Assembly: GCA_010015655.1 (NCBI GenBank)
Contig: ML976754.1
Location: forward strand, 211,512 to 263,029
Source: Bimuria novae-zelandiae CBS 107.79
Lineage: Eukaryota; Ascomycota; Dothideomycetes; Pleosporales; Didymosphaeriaceae
Direction: 5' to 3'
DNA: 51,518 nucleotides
In this document: positions 22,549 through 33,080 of the stretch, piece by piece
How positions within the stretch are numbered: position 1 is the stretch's first letter
Layout of the letters: each line of letters begins with the position of its first letter
The notes under the pieces: generated by a model
Told to the model about the DNA's origin: nothing
The model's input: the letters and a program-made list of their open reading frames with translations, nothing else
Databases searched by the model: none
Program-made: the position numbers and the translations under genes

Positions 22549-23402
22549 TCATTGATTCCCACAAGGATCGCTTGCATCGCAGCCAGGTCCAGCGCGCCTC
22601 CTTACCGAGATGCCACTGCTCGAAATGGTGGTGTTCGACCACATCTCACCACTGCAGCGTGTCAGGAACGGTATAACATATCAGTCCTCAATTGCTTACC
22701 TGCTGCCCTGGATCTCATACGCACCTGCACCGGACACAGGGACATTGGTACCATTATGTGTAGTAGCAGACACTCCTGTGAAGGTTATGGTCCCAAAATT
22801 GGGCACCTTCACCAACTCCCCGGGAATGACCTGATATGCCTGGACCCACCAGTCGGCGACGAGCGCAGTGAGAGCAGATGGATCTGCATTGCCCGGTGCC
22901 GAAACTTCTTGAGTTGTCTTTTTGTTTTGCGTCAGATTTTCGATGGTTACTGATCCACCTGCGCCAGTCTCGATGTTGACTGTAACTGTCACATTATCTC
23001 CGCTCGAGGCCTAGGCGCAATTCAGTATTCGTACAAGATCAATTACCCCAGAGCGAAGGGCAGCTGAGGGGTGTGCGTTTGCATTGGGGCTACGCGTACT
23101 GGAACAGCTGCAGTCGTGTCCACGGAAGTGCCGGGGAAGAATCCGGACCATGTCGACAATGTCTTGTTGAATGAAACTCCTCCGCCGAGCACATATGTCT
23201 GGGTGAGACTATCACCAATGCCAACCCAGACGGAGAGTCGATTGTCTCCTGTCAAATCTTCAGGGACAGTAAATGTACCGGTGACTGATTTGAATGCGCT
23301 ACCGGATGGTGCTTTCAGAACGGCGCCAGCTCGGTTTTGGTCATAGGCTGCTTGCGCGACAAAAGCCAACCAGGCGGCGATGAATGAGACGGAAACTTTC
23401 AT
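22549..23402 (-). CDS. Secreted G1 peptidase (eqolisin)-fold protein, catalytic residues missing
   Basis: Three exons: 23402-23100, 23010-22700 and 22651-22549 (238 residues). The introns are 89 nt and 48 nt. Residues 1-18 form a signal peptide ending in VAQAA. The fold is shown by FKSVTGTFTVPEDL, LSVWVGIGDS, GDNVTVTVNIET, SVTIENLT and VKVPNFGTITFTGVSA, all matching the aspergillopepsin II/scytalidoglutamic peptidase family. The catalytic Gln of that family (in ILQTG) aligns with Gly in YVLGGGVSF. The catalytic Glu (in an IIEDF-type motif) aligns with Gln in ADWWVQAYQ. The protein is therefore probably not a protease, perhaps a lectin-like or inhibitory relative. The C-terminus after ...TISSSGISV is uncertain; a further GTAAGG donor there may change the last ~17 residues. 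A potential N-glycosylation site is NKT. Confidence 0.82.
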
Positions 23403-24226
23403 GGCGTTGTGGGAAAGATGAAAACGCAGTCACTGATCGACAGAGTATGGCGACGAGCGGCACGCAAGTTGTTGGGATTGCTACTGATAAAACTGTTCCC
23501 AAATCCCAGCGATGCCACGAGCCACCTGCACAAATTCGAACACCGCATAGATAAATTTCGATCTGGCATTACCCGGATCGATGGATGTTCATCCTGATAT
23601 TTGATTATACATAATGCGCCGAGTGTTGTGCATGCATCGGTCAATATGGATAAAGTCCACGTTGTGGAAACTTCGCGAACTCACGTAGATAAAGCCAAGA
23701 CCATAGCTTCCCTTGAGAACGGGTGTGTACCCGTTAATGTATATTGTTTTCGGCCATCCATATGGCCCCACACGACCCTATCCGGAAATATTTCTCAGGG
23801 AAGCATGTTAGGGAGCTGAATGTGGCGGGGCTTGAGGCTACAGCGTCAAAATACCAGATGAAATCCAAGCGCTGCGGCCCAGTCACAACGAGACGATTCC
23901 ACCGTTCTAGTTCGAAACCAAGCCAAATGACGGAACGAGACGGCTCTGCGGACCAGCGTTATGTCAAATTGTCACATAATCACCAGTAGTCATCTAAACA
24001 CATCGAAATACCCATGGCTTCCACGCCGACGAGTGCGCCCGGAAAGAATGGCGGAAGTAATGTAGAAAGCCAGTTTTCCGGAGGTGCTCTAGATCCCAAA
24101 ATCAATGCGAGATTGCTAAGCGCGCCTTCCTTGCCCAATATCCAAAGCGCACACCTCAGCATATACTTCTTTTCTGTCACCGTACGAATTACCACCTTCA
24201 TTCGAACACTTTCTATCTTCTTCACG
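23403..24226. promoter_or_regulatory. Divergent promoter region between two secreted-protein genes
   Basis: The 824 bp separate the start codons of the G1-fold gene (-) and the DUF1996 gene (+). No repeat and no convincing ORF is visible. The shared region could co-regulate two secreted proteins, which is an inference from layout. Confidence 0.45.
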
Positions 24227-25545
24227 ATGAAGTGGACCTTCCCTATCGTTCTTGCGCTCTGTGCGCCTACATACTCTCTACTACGATTCTCATGTGCGCA
24301 GCTCGTGATCGACAGGCTTGATCCGCTGGTCACTCCAGGGATGGCACCGTCTCCTCATCTTCATCAAATTTTGGGAGGGAACTCTTTCAACATAACCATG
24401 GATCCAGAGAAAGACATGCCTGGAGAGAGCACATGCACTTCCTGTTCATTCAGTGAGGACTTCTCCAACTATTGGACCGCCACTTTATACTTCAAAGCAA
24501 AGAATGGAACCTACAAGCGCGTCACACAAAAGCCCAATGTCGGGTTTGACGGAGTTAATGGCGGCATGACTGTATATTACATGCAAGATGGGCTCTACAA
24601 CTTCAATCAGGTCTCAAAGGTTACCGCTTTCAAACCGGTACGTTGCTATTGCGGCTCCATGATTTTGTTTCTAATCATTTCATGCAGGGCTTTCGAATGT
24701 TTGTTGGTGACCTCAACGCGAAAACAAAAGAACAGGCCGAACGCTTTAGGCAGCTTACTTTCACATGCCTTCAGAACCCCAGTACTCGGGATCCTCAGAT
24801 CCTCGACTTCCCATCCGGACCCTGCCCCGAAGGTATCATGACTGCTGTGCGCTTTCCGACGTAAGCATTTCCTGGATAATAGAACATATGTCATGTATAT
24901 GCTAAGCTATTGTAGATGCTGGGACGGGAAGAATCTGGACTCGCCAGATCATATGGCTCACATGTGAGGCTTCACCAATGTATCCAGTCTAATATAACCA
25001 TGCTTAATGTGCTGTGCAGGTCGTATCCCGAGACAGGCACGTTCGAATCAGGAGGTCCGTGTCCAGCAACACATCCTGTGCGCGTGCCTCAGCTGTTCTA
25101 CGAAGTTATCTGGGACACCGCTCCATTCAACAATAAGGATGATTGGCCCGAAGATGGAAGCCAACCATTCGTCTGGAGCTTTGGTGATGCGTAAGTCGAG
25201 CGCTTTGATGCTGCACAGAGTCCATCATGGCCAGGTGTTTGAATGATGAGCTAACGCGTTAGATAGCACTGGTTACGGCAATCACGGTGACTACCTTTTC
25301 GGCTGGAAAGACGATGCTCTTCAGCGCGCGATGGACAGTCCCTGCTACGTGGATTGCCCGACGCTTAAGAGGCAGGATGTCGCTGCGCAAAACAAGTGCA
25401 CTGTCGAGCGCAAGGTCAACGAAGACATTGATGGATGTAAGTGCTATTCGCTGCCCCACAAGTAACCTCGATCTAATGACATGAAGGGGCTGATGCTTTA
25501 CCTGGCGGTCACCAGGCGAGCTACGTCAAGAAAAGGTGGACCTGA
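24227..25545 (+). CDS. Secreted DUF1996-domain protein
   Basis: Six exons: 24227-24637, 24688-24860, 24916-24963, 25020-25190, 25267-25436 and 25487-25545 (343 residues). All junctions are GT..AG and keep frame. In the fourth intron the second of two nearby AG sites (25265-25266) must be used, because the first leads at once to a stop. Residues 1-24 are a signal peptide. The hallmark RLDPLVTPGMAPSPHLHQILG follows, then CTSCSF, YWTATLYFK, the short exon giving CWDGKNLDSPDHMAHM, SYPETG, and GYGNHGDYLFGWKDD. It ends EDIDGWADALPGGHQASYV. This is a full-length DUF1996 domain (PF09362), a fungal extracellular family of unknown function. The ATG at 24227 was preferred over the upstream in-frame 24014 because it starts the signal peptide. 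Confidence 0.92.
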
Positions 25546-25986
25546 GCTCGGAGTTTTCGACGGATAGTTTTTTGTGGTGATCAGCTAGGCTGTCGGCCTG
25601 AGTTAGTACAGTTAATGCCAGCCGGGCGTACGGGTACAAGCTATCAAATAGACTCAAGATACGTAATCCAAATGAGGTCTTCTTGTAATGTTTGCTTCCG
25701 CGCCGTACGATGAACCCAGTGGGCCTTATTCATATTATAACTCGCATCCACATTGCTTACTTTGACATGAATCATATATTCCACTCTGGGCAACTACCTT
25801 CAAGGTGTAGTTTGAGCAATGCCGCATTGCCCTTAGCTGGGGGTTTGCATGAGTCTCACCGGAATGTGGCACAGCATATCGTGCTGCCAAAAAGAGCTCC
25901 ACGTCTCATATTCAGGTAACACCTGATTGAACCAAGCGCCTTAATGTGCCTTCTTGTGTTTCATTTTCTGCCAAATGAAAAATGAG
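25546..25986. other. Intergenic, DUF1996 downstream region
   Basis: About 0.44 kb of normal composition, with no ORF of note, ends at the TA that marks the left edge of element D. Confidence 0.5.
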
Positions 25987-26887
25987 TAAGCCGACGCACC
26001 TAAATGTTGATCAGCCCCACCAAAACGATCACCCACCCAAAAGTCGCGATAATCGATCAATGCCATATTATACTTGAAACTATATACACATATCTGCGAA
26101 GCTTGGTGTTGCAGCTACCTTATTAATAGCTAAGGTAGTATTTAATATAGTTAATCGTAATACAGGAGCTCTCTAAGTAGTAGCTTAATTAATTATAGCC
26201 TTAGTAGCTTTAATGTTTATAAACTTTTAATTTTAATTTACTTATATACCCTTTCTCTTCTATATAAAGGTTAGAATTAATAGTTAATAGTTTAATTATA
26301 ATATCTCTGCCTCTTGTGTAGCTATATAAGTATTAGCTATTATAATAGCCTTGCCTGCTTTTAATAGTAATATATAAGTAGATTATAATAGGTTTTTTTA
26401 ACTATAGTAAGACTTACTAAGTAATATAAATATCCGAGGGTCTCTATAGCGTGCTATATATTAGATTTATTAAATTTGTTAATTAATTAAGTTATTCTAG
26501 TATTACTAGGCGATTAAGTATTTAAAATAACTAAATTACTTAATTAAGGTTATATAGTATAAGACCTACTACTTACTATTTTACTTATATTATTCTTTTT
26601 CATAAGCCTTCTTCCTATACTAAATAATAGTATTTAATAAATTAATTCTTTTTAATTAGTATAGCGTTATTAAGACTTAACAAATTACATATTTAATCCT
26701 TATACTTTAAATTAATAATAGAGGATCTAAAGAGGTTAAGAGGCTATAGGAGGTGTATTAAATATAAAAGTAAAAATAAAAGCTTTATCCTATTAATCTT
26801 ATAAAGTTATATAAACTTAATATTAATATAGCTAGTATATTTATTAAGTAAGAAAAGTTAATATGATAAAATATTAAATACTATTTT

Positions 26888-27148
26888 TGTCGGATTAACA
26901 ATCTCAAAGGCCTCAGGCGTGTCACAAGGAATGCGTGTGTGGAGGAGCGAGCATCCCGTCAATGGTCGTCGAGACCTCTGTCGTGTTGCGAAACACTACA
27001 TGTGTGGAGCGAGCCCCATATGGGACTAGCTTCCATACCCCGCGATGTACTTCGCTCCTCAGTAGATAGAACGAACAATCAATAATCAATCTTCGAATGT
27101 AATCCGTTTTCAGTTCCTTTCCTTTCACTAGTGAGAGCCTATCCAACA
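26888..27148 (-). repeat. Solo LTR with 5-bp target duplication
   Basis: A 261-bp unit of normal GC content sits within AT-rich element D. Read on the minus strand it starts TGTTGGATAGGC and ends AATCCGACA, so it has TG..CA ends with short inverted repeats. It is flanked by ATTTT on both sides (26883-26887 and 27149-27153). This is a solo LTR left after recombination of an LTR retrotransposon. The TGTTGGA start is common in Ty1/copia LTRs. It is unrelated to the copia LTRs at 42068-49262. Confidence 0.8.
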
Positions 27149-27533
27149 ATTTTTAAAATATAAATATACTATAGCTACTTAGCACCTATATCTTTTAATA
27201 TCTATTTATATATAGAAGTTATATATAGCTAATTAGGCACTAATTCTACTAAAAACTATATTATTTATAAGTTTTAACTTTTAAAAATAATAGCGTAGCG
27301 TAGTTTCCGTCCTATTATAAAGATATAGTTAATTATTAAGACCTACTTACGATTCTCTAGTAACTTTATATAAGCCTTCTTCTTAAAGCTTAATGCAAGC
27401 ACCCTAGTATTAGTATATATACCTAGGGCTATTCTAGTCTTATTTATATTTTATATATCCTTAACGCGTATATTAAGGCGTATTTAAATAGCCTTAAATA
27501 GCCAAAAAAAACGCGTATATTTATTTAAGAGTA

Positions 27534-29385
27534 ACGTGTTTTATAAGCGAGCGGCCCATACAAGCGAGCGGCCCACCCCACCAACTTTTTATACCTTTAC
27601 AGCAACCTATCTTAACAACACAATAAGATAATAGTATATAATTACTATACTAGATTAAATAATATCTATAATATCGTTCTTGCATGTTTGCATGTTATAG
27701 CCAGTCTTCTTGCAGCGGCTGTAGCGTGTTAAAGCCTGTCAATTAGCACCTGATCGCGCCTTATCTTAACGTATTTCTACCTCTATCTACTACTTAACAT
27801 CCTTTTAAGCGATAATCTTCTCTGCTTTTGCCTTTGTTAAGGTACCCTACCTCTAGATCCGCTTCTTTTTGCGCTATTTACGCGTTATAGTAGCCTTATT
27901 AGCCTTCTTAAGCCTCGCGATCCAATCGCGCATAAGCGTACTTTTATAAGCTATTACCTTAGCGCCCTTTTTAAGCTAATTAAGCGCTATAATAATAAAA
28001 GTAGGTAATAAGCTTTTATGTCTTTAAATCCTATTATAAATTAATATTAATTAAGCCTCTAGCTCGCGCGCGTTGCTTAGTGTTTTAGCTTCTTAAAGGG
28101 TAACCTCTAGCGGAGGCGGCGTTAGCATACGAAGCTTAATATTAAGCTTTAATATTACTACCTCTAGGTTATGTAAGACTAGGCTAGCGCCTCGAAAGCT
28201 TGCGCAGATATTTTCCTTTATAATTAACTACTTATAGGCTGCGCAGAAGGCTAGTAGGAACTCTAGCTTTGTAATATAATTAATATAGTCGCGCATTAGG
28301 CTCTTAATCTAGTAGCTATACGCGCGCTTTAATAGTAAAAAGTAGCTAACGTTAAGTAGCTATAAGAGGTGCGATAAATATAGTAGTATATAAAGAGTAT
28401 AGATATTGTTCTCTTTGCAGAACTCTTAAAATTCGAGCAAGTTATAGCTCTTATAGCTATTAAGTATAAGCAGCTAGCGCGCGCCTACCCTATACTTTAC
28501 TATATACTTAATAAAGTGCTTTAGCTACTCTACTCTAAGCTTATTAGTAGTCTAGCTATTATTGCTAATAGCGAAAGCCTAGTCGCGCGGTATATTATTG
28601 TCCTAGTACTAGGCAGAGAGGTAATACTAGCTAGCGAAAATAATAAAGGGCGGGATTGCCTAGCTAGTAGCGCTAATTCTATAGATTGCTATAGTCTACC
28701 CACGATTGCCTGGCTAGATAGCCTTTAGCCTGCCGCGTCTCTCTAAGCCTGTAATAATAAGCTAAGATAATATCTTGCCTATTATAAAACTAGTCTTGTC
28801 GAAGTTATAAGTATCCTCGTTACAAATACTATAGGTAGCCTTTATACGCGCTACAAGCTCGAACTAAGCTCTAATAGTATCTAGATCCTCACACAGAGCT
28901 CTCTGCTAATTATATAGTTAATTAAATTATATAGTAAGATAATCTATTTACTTAATAAAGTTGCGCGGCCACTGCTTGCTAACCTGTCTAGCGCCTCGCT
29001 TAGCGAGTAGCTTATCCGCTATATCTTGCATAGCACTTAGCGTGGGCGGAAATCCTCGCGAATCTAGGTTAAGTATATGCCTAATAATTACCTCCTCTTC
29101 TATTTTAGTAAGCTTCTTTAATTTAGGCTAATAATTGCGTCGCGTAGTAATTCTAGCGCGTTAGCGTTAGAGTATTATTTAAAGGATAGTAAATATATAT
29201 GCTACACCTTTTATAGACTAAATTTAGTTTTAATTAATAGCTAAGATTGCAAGGTGTATATCAGCCTTAGCAGAGGCTAGTTAGGCCTGAATTGGGGGCG
29301 CCATAGTAGGTAGAAGTTTATGTGCTGCAAAAAGTTGGTGGGGTGGGCCGCTCGCTTGTATGGGCCGCTCGCTTATAAAACATGT
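27534..29385 (-). mobile_element. Element B: Fot1/pogo-type transposon nested in element D
   Basis: The element is 1852 bp with 57-bp inverted repeats (27534-27590 and 29329-29385) that differ at one position. TA flanks both sides (27532-27533, 29386-29387). Minus-strand remnants show the CENP-B-type segment (RGFPPT, near 29040) and DDE_1 pieces (an N-F-D-K-T block near 28800, and HLL-LLNVGYF). Many stops make it inactive. Each TIR holds AAGCGAGCGGCCCA twice at a 17-bp interval. The TIR start ACGTGTTTTATAAGCGAG is related to that of element C, so B and C are sister families. Confidence 0.85.
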
Positions 29386-30048
29386 TAGTAGCTTTAGCCT
29401 ATAAAGCTTTAAGATTTTTATTAATAATTATATTAATGCGTAAGTTTTATATAATAAAGCCCTATATTTATTACTTACTAAAAGGCTAGGTATTACTATT
29501 AAGGTATAAAATTTAAATTATTATTTCTTAAGCGCGCACGTCCGATAGGGGATATTTTTATATATTTTAATTAATAATTTAGTTTGTAAGAAAATCCTCT
29601 TAATTTAGTAATAATTACTATAAATACTAGTAAGTAACGTAGTATAGCGCGCGTTTATTAACGCGTGTAGATAGTATAAATTATATAATATTATAGGCTT
29701 ATGTAGTTGCGCGCTAACTAGAAAAAATTCTAAAATTAAAATTTATAATAGTAGCTTATATAGCTACTTCGCGATCGCCTATATTAATTAAGCGTTATTA
29801 ATAAAAAAGTTAGTATTATATAGGTGATTAGGTTAGTAGGGCTAATTAATATTTAGGGGTAATCAACATTTAGGTGCGTCGGCTTAGTTCTGCTGATCGT
29901 CACTGCTATCTCGTGGCTTAGTCGAGGCTTAGCATGCACGGACCGTGTAAGGCTGCCTCGAACTCTGGTGAGTTATTCGACACATCATTTAAAGACCACC
30001 AGGCCCGTACCCTCATCCTCCAGGAATTTTATACTTTCTATTCTCAAA

Positions 30049-31452
30049 ATGGTGAACCGAATTAATCAACCACAGAAGGACATCTTCGTTTTCATACCTG
30101 ATCAAGGCCGGAGTTGGACCAGCGGCGACGTCGTTCGGGGAGCAGTGAGAGTTAGACCCACTTCAAGACCTCAGAGGGTATGTATGTCCTTGGAGCGCGA
30201 GGCCTCTAGAATATATATGCAGATCTGGCCTTTATGTTACCCAGCTTGGGGTAGCACACATGGAAGCACTATACGCTGACGCATTACGTCATAGGTAAAC
30301 ATTAGCTTCCGCGGACGCATGAAGTGTTCAATAACTCGTTCCAACGGGAGTAGCTCCACAACCTACAAAGAGAAGCCCGAATTCTTCCGTCGAGACCTAG
30401 AGCTATTCGCCTCAACTACAAGCGGTCCAAGCTACGATATCGTTTCGCAGGGCGTTACCGACGATGACAGAGTCGAGCTTCCCTTCGAATTCACCTGGCC
30501 GGAGACAACTGAGCAACCAACAGGGCCGAAATGGCTCCCTAGTCCATATTTCCAGAACCAGCCAGGGGGCACGTTACCACCTACATTCATTCGGGGAGCA
30601 GCAAATGTGCAGCTAGTGGAGTACTTTCTCGAAGCAAGGCTGTTTTGCATTGGGAAGTACAGTCCTTCTCAAGAAGTTAGGTGTCCACTCAGGTTCCGGC
30701 CTTCTTCACCAATACCGGATCCAATTCCCCTGCTGCCAAATGTTCGCACCATATATTCTACACGAGGCATAACTGTCCAAACGCATCGGTTGTACCCAGA
30801 TTACGATCCAAACGAGGGGTTTCGCGCTTGGCTGAAGGCTAGATGGGACAGAGACAAAGCCCCTACCGCCAACTTCAAAGTGAACGTCTCATGCCCCAGC
30901 GTTGTCGTTTCCCGTGCTCCTATCGTACTGACGTTTCAGCTTGAACATGGAGAGCGCTCGAAGGATATTCCTGATCCGCCTCCAGTTTACCTCCGACGAA
31001 TCAACGTCAGGATTTCGAGCTAATTGAGGGTCAGGATACCCAGCCGATCTATATTCAGCTCGAGCGATATGTACGACACACATACGGACAAGGAGTGCAT
31101 CATGGACAAAAGTTTCGACGTTGACGAGGAACTCCTGTTGTACGATGGCGCAACTGTGACTACAAATAAGTTTCCTGTGCACATTGCCCCGGGTTTCCAG
31201 ACTTATGGTCTTTCGCTCGATCATAAGGTCAAAGTAGAGCTGTGGGTAGAATGTGCTAGAGAGAAGTTGCGCTACATGCCGGTGCAAGGACCGATCATGA
31301 TCGTGGAGGGCAATACTCTGCGGAGGGACAGTGCTCCGCCACCTCCATCCCACTCGAACGAATTCAAAGCGACTGAGACTTCAGCTGAGGCGCCACCACC
31401 GGCAGATGAGGATACCGCACCGCCTCCGTACCAAGTGCTCAGTAAGAATTAG
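30049..31452 (+). CDS. Alpha-arrestin-like protein, interrupted by one in-frame stop
   Basis: Exon 1 is 30049-30177. A 117-nt intron (GTATGT..CTGAC..TAG) follows, and exon 2 starts at 30295, giving RPTSRPQR joined to VNISFRGRMKCS. The frame is open to TAA at 31021-31023 and then continues in the same frame to 31452, about 428 codons in all. Sequence before the stop is the arrestin N-lobe (PPPVYLRRINVRI); sequence after it is the C-lobe (FPVHIAPGFQTYGLSLDHKVKVELWVECA). The end carries APPPYQVL, a PPxY motif of the kind that binds Rsp5/Nedd4 ubiquitin ligases. Alpha-arrestins adapt plasma-membrane transporters for ubiquitination and endocytosis. No intron of plausible size removes the stop in frame. 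Either the gene is a recent pseudogene, or it makes an N-lobe fragment, or the base is an assembly error. Confidence 0.75.
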
Positions 31453-31808
31453 GGATGGACTACGTATGGAACGTAGATGGGTAATATGGATGTGGATGTT
31501 GCGAGTCTTTCGTCTTTTTCTGCCTAGTCGTTTTGCTCGGATACCCCTTTCTCCTTTACAAATACATGACTGGTTCCAACCAACATCGAGCATTGTTCAA
31601 GCAACATATTAACAATGCCGGCGTCAACTCATACTCGCCGAATGCATGTGCGCATTCACAATGTTCCTTCTTTGATTTACATTGTATCTTCACACGCCAG
31701 ACCCACATATATAGGTCGTATTCTACTCCCTTCACGCCCCCTCACGCCCTTCTACCCACCAGATCTTCTACTCCCACCAAAGTGAGCCAATTTCAAACTC
31801 AGTTAGCA
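31453..31808. other. Intergenic, arrestin downstream region and leader of the next gene
   Basis: 356 bp without repeats. The last ~100 bp upstream of 31809 are pyrimidine- and CA-rich, as in fungal 5' leaders. The long ORF of the next gene extends upstream in frame to 31533, but that part has no protein-like character. Confidence 0.45.
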
Positions 31809-32525
31809 ATGTCTACGGCTCACCTGCCGATCCAAGCAGAGCTTACCCAGCAGGTCTGGGGCGCTGTCCACAATCCTCTCCCAGTCTCTGCCGACCAGCA
31901 GGTCTGGTCATCAGAGAAGCCTACTGACATCAGGAAAACTCTCCTTGCTCCTGCCACAGACGATGACTTCGGCGATGAAGAGTTTGGGGAGTTCGAAACC
32001 GCCGACTCACCGCCACCCTCTCCCCTCCCGAGGGGATATCTCCGGTCTTCTCAAAACATCGATCACTTCTACGAGCCCCGAGATATGGAGGAGGATGATG
32101 ATGATGATGCTGCCACCGGTGGTCTCTCGTGGTACGAGACTTCCGCGCGCTCAGGCTATTCTCCGCTCACCAAAGCTGAGGCCAGTGCGACGTCTTCGCC
32201 GCAAACGCGCCATGGTAATGCCACCCAGCGCATGTGGGCACTCGGAAAGCAAACTTTTGCAAAGTTGGGCGCGGCTAAGAAGACGCAGGAGGTTACTGCT
32301 TTGTGGAAGGCGGGATTTGTGAATAAGGAGCACGAGGAGCTAAAAAAGGTCGTGATGTCCGCGAGGAAGGTGCCTATGGTGGTTGAGACCGGGTTTGTCG
32401 CGACGCGGGATCCTCTTCCGGCGCTTGTGAATTATATGGTGGAGGAAGAGGAACCTCGGACAGTCAAGGTAAAGCACATGCCACCGAGCTGGTTGGAGGA
32501 GGAACGGGAGGCTTGGAGCACGTAG
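31809..32525 (+). CDS. Hypothetical acidic protein with FGEF motif
   Basis: One exon of 238 residues from the ATG at 31809 (AGCAATGTC). I do not recognise a family. Residues ~45-60 read ATDDDFGDEEFGEFETA; FGEF within an acidic patch matches the FG[PDE]-hydrophobic type of short motif that binds the ear domains of gamma-adaptin/GGA. A run of Asp follows after EPRDMEE. The C-terminal half is more ordered, with MWALGKQTFAKLGAAKK and a helical Lys/Glu-rich segment, and it ends PPSWLEEEREAWST. No signal peptide or membrane segment. A role in clathrin/AP-1 traffic is a guess from one motif. The real start could be further upstream if there is an unseen intron. Confidence 0.65.
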   Translation: MSTAHLPIQAELTQQVWGAVHNPLPVSADQQVWSSEKPTDIRKTLLAPATDDDFGDEEFGEFETADSPPPSPLPRGYLRSSQNIDHFYEPRDMEEDDDDDAATGGLSWYETSARSGYSPLTKAEASATSSPQTRHGNATQRMWALGKQTFAKLGAAKKTQEVTALWKAGFVNKEHEELKKVVMSARKVPMVVETGFVATRDPLPALVNYMVEEEEPRTVKVKHMPPSWLEEEREAWST

Positions 32526-33080
32526 GTGGGATTTCTGCTTGTTCGCAAGTCGCGACCTTCGATTTCTAAACCTTGAGTAGAATTTAAATAGCTTTTTTTA
32601 ATTGTTTGTATCATCATGAATTGTGACGTGCGCCCTGATTGCCTTTTGTGTAGCATCTTGATCCGGTTCGACTGTGCTTTCGAAACGGAATTCATCACTA
32701 TCAGTCGACGGCATCCCAACACCGGGATGAATACGCTGTGCCGAGACGAGATTATATATGTTGAATTGGTGAATATTTCAATCTACTATGCAAGTGAACT
32801 TACCCTTGGCGGCATAACATCTCCCCGCTGCGTCACGGCGACGGTCGCCTATTGTTGGTGGACTGCGGCAGCTTCTCGCGCATTCTCGGAGACCATTCAA
32901 CAACAAATTTGAGCAAACATACACTTCATCGAGAATCGCAATCAAATCCAAGAGCTCTTGGCGTACGTAGCCTACCTACTGACGCCTTTTAATCCCTCAC
33001 CACCGACGCTCCTTCCTCAACCACTCTCTCTCACCTCACCCAAGGAAAGCACCACCCACGCACTCTCTCAATCGCCCACC
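32526..33080. other. Intergenic between two plus-strand genes
   Basis: 555 bp without recognisable gene or repeat. The last 130 bp are a CA/CT-rich leader (…CTCTCTCACCTCACC…) leading into CCCACCATG at 33081. Confidence 0.5.

Larger units (their letters stand above)
25989..29884 (-). mobile_element. Element D: Fot1/pogo-type transposon with two nested insertions
   Basis: Inverted ends begin AGCCGACGCACCTAAATG on both sides, with TA flanks at 25987-25988 and 29885-29886. The full span is 3896 bp. Removing nested element B and the solo LTR with their duplications leaves about 1776 bp, almost the length of element A (1784 bp). The segment at 27150-27530 reads as a decayed homologue of element A around its DDE region, on the minus strand. 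The interior is strongly AT-rich with stops. The right end carries two CTAAATRTTRATTA units at a 17-bp interval; the left end appears to have one. Order of events: D inserted first, then B and the LTR retroelement. Confidence 0.8.

Noticed and set aside
31004..31041. A 38-nt intron (GTCAGG..CCCAG) removing the arrestin stop
   Set aside because: Its length would shift the frame (38 is not a multiple of 3), and it is shorter than any other intron in the window.
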